Source of the DNA: Candidatus Woesearchaeota archaeon CG11_big_fil_rev_8_21_14_0_20_43_8
Lineage (GTDB): Archaea; Nanobdellota; Nanobdellia; Woesearchaeales; CG08-08-20-14
DNA length: 10,342 nt
Assembly: GCA_002762705.1 (NCBI GenBank)
Contig: PCVE01000008.1
Location: 1-10,342, forward strand
Reading direction: 5' to 3'
The position numbers and the translations under genes are program-made. Position 1 is the stretch's first letter, and each line of letters starts with the position of its first letter. The notes below the pieces were generated by a model. That model searched no databases and was not told where the DNA came from. It was given only the letters and a program-made list of their open reading frames with translations. Of this stretch, positions 4,655 through 10,342 are shown piece by piece.

Positions 4655-6922
4655 TCACATCTTGCCTTGCATCTTCGCAAGCATATCATCAACATCACTT
4701 TGTGATTTGTTCTCATTGTTTCCAATAGACGAATCATCATGGTCGTTCTTTTTTGATTCTTCTACATCCTTTCTCTCTTCAGTTTTTTGCGGTTCTTTTG
4801 TCATACTTTCAGTTACCTGCATCTGATCGCTTTGGTTTTGTTGATCTGGTCTGTCATCAGTGATCATCTTGGCTCGGAGTATCGCTTTTCGCACTTCTTC
4901 TAATTGGGGATGGAATGCTGTCATGAAATTGGTGTTATCTGCATGTGGTTGATCTATCCCCGCGACTTCCATGGCTTTGCTTATACTTTTGCGTCTGATG
5001 GCTGAACTGAGTTTAGGGATGAATACTGCGCTTATGACTAGTATAGATATCAACACAAGAAGTACGATATTCAATGAATCTGATTCAAATAATCTAGTCA
5101 ATGCTGTCTTTTCTTTCGCAGCGCCATCTGCGATAGTGATCGTTGAATTTGTTTTTTTATCGGTCTCGTTTTTCTTTCCGATAAGATCATTTAGCAAAGA
5201 TGTCTTTTCTGTCTCTTCTTTCTCTTCTTTTTTTGGAAGCACAGTTATTATATTTTCATCTGTGTAGACTCTATTCTTTCCTTCAACAGTGACTTCTACT
5301 ATTGTTTTTATTGGATATTCTGTCTTCTCATCCACAAAGGGGGCCAAGACAGTATAATTATATGCTGTGACCGTCTTATAAGCCAACAGGTCAAGAGTGG
5401 AATTTGGAGTGCTGCTGGTGACCAGATCAAGCATATCATACACCTTCAATCCAGTGAAATCCTTACGATTGTTGTTCGTCAATATCACTGCGATATTTGC
5501 GGTATCTCCTGAATAGATAGTCTTCTTATCAATATTCTGCGATAATTCTAGATTGAATGTATATACGTTGATCGAATAATTGACGTCGATCAGATGGTAA
5601 TTATCAAAATCATCTTTATATCGGATAATCAATCCCATGGGAACTATTTTATCTTCTTTTATCTTTGGCATCACTATTGTTGTGTTTATGATATTTTTCT
5701 TCACTCCGGGTGGCATAATATTTGTGATCGGATAATAAGCAGTCTTATTTCCTAATGTGATGTTGACTGATGTGACTGTCACATATTGTCTTGAATATGG
5801 ATTGAATAGATTGACTTCAAAATGTTTCTCTGAACTGGACTCACCAGATATAGATTCTTTGAAATTTGAATCCATTATAAGGTCCTTTTCAATCACATCT
5901 ACCACTATGGATTCTTTTTTTGTGACTACTATGTCTTCATTGTTTCTTCTGCAATCAAATGACAAGTTGATCGGTAATTCACCTGGTCTTTTGGCTGTGA
6001 AATATATTGAAAATTTTCGGGTTAGATTCCATCCGACGTAACCAGTGAAATAATAATCGCGTGAAGTTCTCTGTGTGACCTTTGAATAATCATCGACAGC
6101 TAATGTTTCGGGGACATATATGTGAAATTTTTCGAGGCTTATATTTGAATAATTATAATTGAATACTTGTACTGTGAAATTAGCTATGTCATCGATGCCC
6201 ATCTGATTTTTTGTCAATGTCACGTTGTAGTCACAGAAACGGCTGACTGTGTACGTCACAGGCGTTGGATTTATGGTCTTTTTCCTATCCTTAATGTCAT
6301 AATATGAGATCCCTGGTGTGATTGTGTTGTTTGAGCCATATGATGGCCTGAAGCTCAATATGAATGTCATGCTTTCTCCTTTATCGAAATCCGCCATGTA
6401 ATATGCATGATTATCCTCAAGTATCAAACGTTCTGTCTCTGTCAGTGTTATGCTATCTGGGAAATCAAGCCAGAATGTGAGATTGGTCGCTTTATTCGTG
6501 CCGGCGTTTGTCACTACTGCTGTCAGTGTAGCTTCCTGTCCTTCGACCAAAGTATCATCATTGATGCTGAGGGTATAAGTTATATTCGGCATTGATGAAT
6601 ATATCTTGACCCTTGCTCTCCATTTATTACCTGTTGTGGAAATGTTTGTTGTGTCACTCACACATACTCTGCTGAAATTGAAAATCTTGCAGTTATCCTC
6701 GTTTACCCATACATATTTTTCCCCTGCCTTGAATGCGATATCTTCTCCTTCATTTTGTGAATCGATGAGCATTTTATATGTAGTGCCTTCGATATTTATT
6801 GATTCCCGATCATATACATAAGTATCAGAGGTCAATATGTCTGTAGCAGCATAAGCGGTGCATGAAAGCAGGACTATCAGTAGCAACAAGCACAATCGTT
6901 TGTCCTGTATATATCTTTTCAT
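4655..6922 (-). CDS. Membrane-anchored surface protein with COG1361-like Ig-fold repeats
   Basis: The 755-residue product starts with a signal peptide (about 1-25: KR, then LCLLLLIVLL, then AYA). Next is an N-terminal module with NCKI...VCV (C78, C87; C-x8-C). About four Ig-like repeats follow near 113-225, 228-345, 350-455 and 456-563, with the typical G(E/D)xxxxxxxVTNxG pattern of CARDB/DUF11/COG1361 S-layer-related domains. After a charged linker, a membrane helix lies at 617-636. The predicted cytoplasmic tail (640-755) is highly charged and ends DVDDMLAKMQGKM. More than fifteen N-x-S/T sequons in the external part suggest N-glycosylation. It is the last gene of the surface operon, 5 bp after its larger paralogue, and the two align domain by domain. 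A cell-surface structural or adhesion role is inferred; no enzyme motif is seen. The exact ligand or partner is unknown. Confidence 0.75.
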   Translation of the reverse strand: MKRYIQDKRLCLLLLIVLLSCTAYAATDILTSDTYVYDRESINIEGTTYKMLIDSQNEGEDIAFKAGEKYVWVNEDNCKIFNFSRVCVSDTTNISTTGNKWRARVKIYSSMPNITYTLSINDDTLVEGQEATLTAVVTNAGTNKATNLTFWLDFPDSITLTETERLILEDNHAYYMADFDKGESMTFILSFRPSYGSNNTITPGISYYDIKDRKKTINPTPVTYTVSRFCDYNVTLTKNQMGIDDIANFTVQVFNYNYSNISLEKFHIYVPETLAVDDYSKVTQRTSRDYYFTGYVGWNLTRKFSIYFTAKRPGELPINLSFDCRRNNEDIVVTKKESIVVDVIEKDLIMDSNFKESISGESSSEKHFEVNLFNPYSRQYVTVTSVNITLGNKTAYYPITNIMPPGVKKNIINTTIVMPKIKEDKIVPMGLIIRYKDDFDNYHLIDVNYSINVYTFNLELSQNIDKKTIYSGDTANIAVILTNNNRKDFTGLKVYDMLDLVTSSTPNSTLDLLAYKTVTAYNYTVLAPFVDEKTEYPIKTIVEVTVEGKNRVYTDENIITVLPKKEEKEETEKTSLLNDLIGKKNETDKKTNSTITIADGAAKEKTALTRLFESDSLNIVLLVLISILVISAVFIPKLSSAIRRKSISKAMEVAGIDQPHADNTNFMTAFHPQLEEVRKAILRAKMITDDRPDQQNQSDQMQVTESMTKEPQKTEERKDVEESKKNDHDDSSIGNNENKSQSDVDDMLAKMQGKM

Positions 6923-6927
6923 CCTGT

Positions 6928-9501
6928 CTACCTGAAAAATGATACGAAATATTCTATCATCTTTGAGAAGAACCCTTTCTTTTTAACTGAGTCTTCTTTG
7001 TCTGTTGTTGTCTGGTTGTTTTGTGATGTATTTTTTGCTTCATCGCGTGATGATCTGTTTTCGATCTCAGATCTGTTGGTGATATCTGTGGTATCTGTCT
7101 CTATGCTGGCTTCCATCACTTCTATTGTCCTGGCTTTGCTTTTTGTGAAATGCTCTTTTCCATCAATGACATAACTGAAACTTGCCGGGGTCACATCAAA
7201 TGTCCCCGCAGTATCATATGTGACATAGTATTGTATCAGTTTCTTGGTCTCAGCACTGACTGTCGTATCCCAATCTCTGCTGCCATCATCAAGTTTGCCA
7301 GATACTGGCTCCGAACCGATGTTTTGAAGTGTTATATTGAACAATGTTGGGGTTCCTGTGAATGTGCTCTTTGGAGATGTGATGTTTACAAGTACAGCCC
7401 CTGTATTGAATTCAAAGTCTTTCGAGATGGTCAGGGTGGTGTTCTTTGTTTTTGTGGAATATTCATTTCCATCTGCGTCCATAAAAGTCACTTCTTCAGG
7501 AAGCAAGTACAATGTGCCATTCAATTTTGGTCGATATGATACAAAATCCGGAAGCACTATCTTCTCTCCTTCGCCTAAAGACGGGATGAAATAACTCTGT
7601 CTTTCAACAGTATCAAATTCGTATTGTATCGGGAATGAAAGCGATATATGCACAAGACTGATGGAACCATTGTTGTAGATTTCATATGTGGCGGGCATGT
7701 ATTCTCTCAGACTGGCGGTTGTCTTTACGAATGTCCTATCAATATCAATGGATCCATCTTTCGCTTTCGTCTCTTCATCTTTTAGTTTAACAATGATTGG
7801 GATGGTCTTATTTTCAGATATATTGAAGCCTGCTCTCTGATATTTCACATAGCTTGTGATATTGAATGTCGTTCGTGCAGATACTTCTGGTGCTATGATA
7901 TGATAAGTATATGTCGTGATCTCTGAATTTGCAGGGAATGTCTCAATCAAAAGGCTGTTCTTCCCGATCTTCTCTAACCCTTGTATGTCATCGGATACTT
8001 TGACATCTTCAAGATTGACGCGGCGATTGTTCTTTATTTTCAATGATATCTGAGTGATATTACCTGGAAACAGGGATGGGACTGAGACAGATTGAGTCAT
8101 CGTCATGGCCGGGATCGGGATCGCCACAATCTCTTTAGTGATGGTGCTTGTGAATTCTTCTCCAAATTCAGTCTCATATGAGAAATTCATGCTTATATCA
8201 TATTTTTTACTGGTCTTCACATCAGGGACCATGAAACTTGTATCAATAACTTTCCTTGATTTTCCTGGAAGTAATTCTTGGATATCGACTCCAGACAGAT
8301 AGAACGTGCCATTGTTCTTGAAATCCACTTTGATATTATCATATCTGGTGTTTGTGTTATTATTGGTTATCCATACAGTGATCTTCTCATCTTCGTGGGA
8401 TTCTCGTGTTGTTTTGTTCTTATCCCAGGATATGCTCAAGCTTTTGATATCTGCTGTCAGAGTCTTCTTCAATTCAAAAGTCTTCTCTATATTGCTTATC
8501 TCATAGGTCCCTCTGGCAGAGACCACATAATCTCCAGTGAATTTCGGGTATAGATAGAATAAGAATGATATCTTGTTCTGGATGGAATATTTTTTGTTCA
8601 GCACATATGTGTCTTTATTTTTGGTGAATGCTTCATCTGTGCTAGTCACCTGAAATTCATCTGGGATAGATATGTCAAGATCTATCAGATCTAAAGTATC
8701 ATTCTCATAATTATTCTCGAATGTGATGTTGAGCCGGACTGGATCTTTGACTGTCGGTGTCGTGGTGTTGAATTTCATAGAAGCAGTCATATATAAGTCG
8801 ACATCTATCAAGGTCTCCCCCACATATGTATCAATATTATCGATGCCATCAAAGTAGTTCAGATGTGTCTTCTGTGTGAGTGAGATCATATCTTTTGGTC
8901 TCAGTTCATATGTGCATTGCACATAATCGCCAGGACCAAGTTTTCCGTTATAGAATGCCATATTCCCTGATTTTTTGCAAGGATAGCTGACATCTAAAAG
9001 CTCGATCTCATTTGGAAAGCTGTCTTCCATATCCAGTACATTTATCGTTACGGCTCCGCTGTTGGTAGCTCTTACGATCATCTCGACCTCTTCACCTGGA
9101 AACGGCGAATTTGTGGAGAGTGTCTTATTGATTATGACATAAGATCTGAGTTCGTAGATTCTCACATAGCTTTTTCGTCTTGGTTTTGTATCACTTATGT
9201 CATCGACACATAATCCGAATGTCTCCTCGATCTTGCAGTCATCTATCCTGACTAGTTTGGCGAATGTGTCTGACTTGAAGTATACTGAATCTCCAGAGCT
9301 GCCTGCTGTCATCTCAATGATCTTTCCATTCGCATCTATAGAATCTCCGTTATATATCCAATCAGAATACAGACTCTTCACACCAGGATTAGAAAGATTC
9401 ATCGCTTCGCCAGTCGCGAAGATGAAGGGAGTCAGAGCTAAAGCTAGAAAAATCCCAATAATCCAAACTCTAATGAAGCCCTTCATTTTGCTTCTCGTCA
9501 T
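6928..9501 (-). CDS. Large secreted surface protein with COG1361-like Ig-fold repeats, no C-terminal transmembrane helix
   Basis: The 857-residue product has an N-terminal signal or anchor segment (about 10-31: IRVWIIGIFLALALTPFIFATG). A module with DDCKI...LCV (C89, C98; C-x8-C) matches the paralogue downstream. About six Ig-like repeats follow near 118-235, 236-350, 353-460, 466-572, 584-695 and 698-796. The first four align in order with those of the gene at 4655-6922; the last two are extra. C175 and C196 could form a second disulfide in repeat 1. Residues 797-837 are a Ser/Thr/Asn-rich linker, and the protein ends with a short basic, aromatic segment (KKKGFFSKMIEYFVSFFR) that is too short and charged for a normal membrane helix. 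N-x-S/T sequons are numerous. The start could be ATG 9501 or the in-frame ATG at 9486; neither has a strong Shine-Dalgarno. It follows the small membrane protein by 24 bp and precedes the paralogue by 5 bp, so the three are probably co-transcribed. Confidence 0.75.
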   Translation of the reverse strand: MTRSKMKGFIRVWIIGIFLALALTPFIFATGEAMNLSNPGVKSLYSDWIYNGDSIDANGKIIEMTAGSSGDSVYFKSDTFAKLVRIDDCKIEETFGLCVDDISDTKPRRKSYVRIYELRSYVIINKTLSTNSPFPGEEVEMIVRATNSGAVTINVLDMEDSFPNEIELLDVSYPCKKSGNMAFYNGKLGPGDYVQCTYELRPKDMISLTQKTHLNYFDGIDNIDTYVGETLIDVDLYMTASMKFNTTTPTVKDPVRLNITFENNYENDTLDLIDLDISIPDEFQVTSTDEAFTKNKDTYVLNKKYSIQNKISFLFYLYPKFTGDYVVSARGTYEISNIEKTFELKKTLTADIKSLSISWDKNKTTRESHEDEKITVWITNNNTNTRYDNIKVDFKNNGTFYLSGVDIQELLPGKSRKVIDTSFMVPDVKTSKKYDISMNFSYETEFGEEFTSTITKEIVAIPIPAMTMTQSVSVPSLFPGNITQISLKIKNNRRVNLEDVKVSDDIQGLEKIGKNSLLIETFPANSEITTYTYHIIAPEVSARTTFNITSYVKYQRAGFNISENKTIPIIVKLKDEETKAKDGSIDIDRTFVKTTASLREYMPATYEIYNNGSISLVHISLSFPIQYEFDTVERQSYFIPSLGEGEKIVLPDFVSYRPKLNGTLYLLPEEVTFMDADGNEYSTKTKNTTLTISKDFEFNTGAVLVNITSPKSTFTGTPTLFNITLQNIGSEPVSGKLDDGSRDWDTTVSAETKKLIQYYVTYDTAGTFDVTPASFSYVIDGKEHFTKSKARTIEVMEASIETDTTDITNRSEIENRSSRDEAKNTSQNNQTTTDKEDSVKKKGFFSKMIEYFVSFFR

Positions 9502-9502
9502 G

Positions 9503-9522
9503 CCATGGACGAGATTCCATGG
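9503..9522. repeat. Paired CCATGG elements at the operon junction
   Basis: Two CCATGG hexamers separated by 8 nt fill most of the 24-nt gap between the stop at 9526 and the ATG at 9501. Because each is self-complementary, the pair can also form a 6-bp stem with an 8-nt loop just before the start of the large surface-protein gene. It could affect its translation, but may be chance. Confidence 0.4.
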
Positions 9523-9525
9523 CTT

Positions 9526-10140
9526 TCACTTGTTTTTTTCTGTGGTGATCAATGAATTGAATATGAACTCGGGTACAATCGCGACCATCTTGTAGAATGG
9601 TGTGATCGGATATGTGGATAAGAGACCTTTTCTGTATGAATCAAGTATGAAACCTACATCATTGTCTATGGCATCTAGCATCTTATATGTGAATGTCTTA
9701 TTGACTGATTGATAGAATGCATCTTCTTTTATCACGTACATCCGTGAATGATTGCCAAGCATCTGTTTGAATGCATCCTGCATGAACAGAGCATCAAGCT
9801 CAGCCAGATGTTCTCCAGTCAATATTGTAGCTTCTTTTGGATTGAATACATCTGTATTGAAGAATTCATCTTTTGATTTGATATCTGCTATATCTGGCGC
9901 AACATAGAATCCTTCGCTTATAGAATCATCTTTAAGGAGCAAGTAGAGCCGTGTCTTCTGCATATTGTCTTTTATTGTATCGATATCTTGATACACAATG
10001 AATACACAGAACGCAAGACCCATAAAAAGTATGAGCAATATGCCAAGAACGGCTTTAAGTAGCTTTTTAGTGACTTTAAATAGGAAGATAAATGCAGCTA
10101 TTGCTAGAACTATGAATACGAAAACTAGCATTATACTCAT
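9526..10140 (-). CDS. Small two-helix membrane protein, first gene of the surface operon
   Basis: The 204-residue product has two adjacent hydrophobic helices at about 2-21 and 27-50, joined by FKVTKK. A soluble domain of about 150 residues follows with no strong composition bias and no cysteine. Features include TRLYLLLKDDSISEGFYV (63-80) and HSRMYVIKEDAF (131-142). I do not recognise the family or any catalytic motif. If the basic residues between the helices are inside the cell, both termini face outside and the C-terminal domain is external. The start at 10140 is supported by GGTGATC on the minus strand (10143-10149), a strong match to the archaeal Shine-Dalgarno core. It lies 24 bp upstream of the large surface-protein gene in the same direction, suggesting it helps export, anchor or assemble those proteins; this is inference. 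Confidence 0.65.
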   Translation of the reverse strand: MSIMLVFVFIVLAIAAFIFLFKVTKKLLKAVLGILLILFMGLAFCVFIVYQDIDTIKDNMQKTRLYLLLKDDSISEGFYVAPDIADIKSKDEFFNTDVFNPKEATILTGEHLAELDALFMQDAFKQMLGNHSRMYVIKEDAFYQSVNKTFTYKMLDAIDNDVGFILDSYRKGLLSTYPITPFYKMVAIVPEFIFNSLITTEKNK

Positions 10141-10142
10141 CT

Positions 10143-10149
10143 GATCACC
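10143..10149 (-). promoter_or_regulatory. Shine-Dalgarno site for the first surface-operon gene
   Basis: The minus strand reads GTGGTGATCAGATG. GGTGATC matches the complement of the usual archaeal 16S rRNA 3' end (GATCACC) exactly and is the strongest ribosome-binding site in the window. Confidence 0.6.
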
Positions 10150-10163
10150 ACTTTTATTTTGGT

Positions 10164-10185
10164 AGATAAAGTTTGAACTTTATCT
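10164..10185. repeat. Perfect inverted repeat, 10-bp arms
   Basis: AGATAAAGTT at 10164-10173 and AACTTTATCT at 10176-10185 are exact reverse complements with only TG between them. As DNA it suits a dimeric repressor; as RNA it gives a 9-bp stem with a four-base loop. It lies 14 nt upstream of the Shine-Dalgarno site of the surface operon. Confidence 0.7.
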
Positions 10186-10189
10186 CCAC

Positions 10190-10238
10190 AGAAAATTTTG
10201 CAGTTTTCGTGAATTATTTTGTGATAGCAAAATTTTCT
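10190..10238. repeat. Perfect inverted repeat, 12-bp arms with 25-nt loop
   Basis: AGAAAATTTTGC at 10190-10201 and GCAAAATTTTCT at 10227-10238 are exact reverse complements. Each arm itself contains the palindrome AAAATTTT. It sits next to the 22-bp palindrome, between the operon start and the probable TATA element. Confidence 0.7.
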
Positions 10239-10240
10239 TG

Positions 10241-10257
10241 TTCCCGTAATTCCCGTA
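10241..10257. repeat. Tandem 9-bp repeat TTCCCGTA(A/T)
   Basis: TTCCCGTA occurs at 10241-10248 and 10250-10257, one 9-bp period apart. It could be a paired binding site close to the predicted transcription start of the surface operon. Confidence 0.5.
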
Positions 10258-10264
10258 TAGAATC

Positions 10265-10282
10265 TAGTATTATTAGTATTAT
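10265..10282. repeat. Tandem 9-bp repeat TAGTATTAT
   Basis: Two identical adjacent copies at 10265-10273 and 10274-10282 run into the TATA element. Like the neighbouring TTCCCGTA pair they have a 9-bp period. The sequence is AT-rich, so chance or polymerase slippage is possible. Confidence 0.5.
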
Positions 10283-10287
10283 ATAAA
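10280..10287. promoter_or_regulatory. TATA element between divergent genes at the right edge
   Basis: TATATAAA on plus is TTTATATA on minus, the same 8-mer as at 3216-3223. On minus it predicts transcription of the surface operon from about 10257, giving a leader of about 117 nt containing both inverted repeats. On plus it predicts a start near 10310 for a gene beyond the edge. In that direction GGAG at 10329-10332 precedes an ATG at 10337, which may be the first codon of that gene; only six bases remain. Confidence 0.45.
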
Positions 10288-10342
10288 TATAAGGGTTTTT
10301 AGGGTGCTGTAGAAAGTCATCTTCTCTTGGAGATATATGTCC

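Noticed and set aside
10141..10290. CRISPR array or insertion-sequence end
   Set aside because: Repeats are 8-12 bp, with no regular spacer structure, no transposase and no target-site duplication.
1..10342. tRNA or rRNA genes
   Set aside because: No cloverleaf-like segment with a TTC-type arm or recognisable rRNA stretch was seen by eye; a covariance-model scan was not possible.

Overview
The window looks archaeal, most likely from a DPANN-type lineage (Woesearchaeota-like). The evidence is promoter architecture: TATA elements of the TTTATATA type lie about 25-27 bp before several start codons, giving leaderless or very short leaders. Other starts carry Shine-Dalgarno cores (GGGG or GGTGATC). 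Gene content agrees: an archaeal-style SpoIIM/DUF95 membrane protein, large COG1361-like surface proteins, and a membrane protein with an Ada-like metal-binding tail. Arginine is often AGA/AGG and isoleucine often ATA. Lineage is inference; no rRNA or other marker gene is present.

Layout. 1-244 (-): 5' part of an unrecognised gene running off the left edge. 341-1346 (+): a SpoIIM-family membrane protein split by one extra T in a T6 run. 1463-2491 (+): a four-helix membrane protein with a C-terminal Cys-rich metal-binding module. 2492-3193 (-): an unrecognised membrane protein whose stop codon abuts the previous gene's stop. 3261-4412 (+): dxr, 1-deoxy-D-xylulose 5-phosphate reductoisomerase, with all catalytic motifs. 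4399-4590 (-): a small [4Fe-4S] ferredoxin overlapping the dxr 3' end by 14 bp. 10140 down to 4655 (-): a three-gene cell-surface operon made of a small two-helix membrane protein and two very large, homologous secreted Ig-like-repeat proteins. 10141-10342: a regulatory region with two perfect inverted repeats and two 9-bp tandem repeats, probably divergent between the surface operon and a gene starting at the right edge.

How the genes may work together. The clearest signal is dxr, a committed MEP-pathway enzyme, behind an archaeal-style promoter, since Archaea normally make isoprenoids through mevalonate routes. The neighbouring ferredoxin could in principle feed the later iron-sulfur steps (IspG/IspH), but they are on opposite strands and no other MEP gene is visible. 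The surface operon appears to export one protein with a membrane anchor and cytoplasmic tail and a longer paralogue without such an anchor. A shared outer-surface complex is plausible but unproven.
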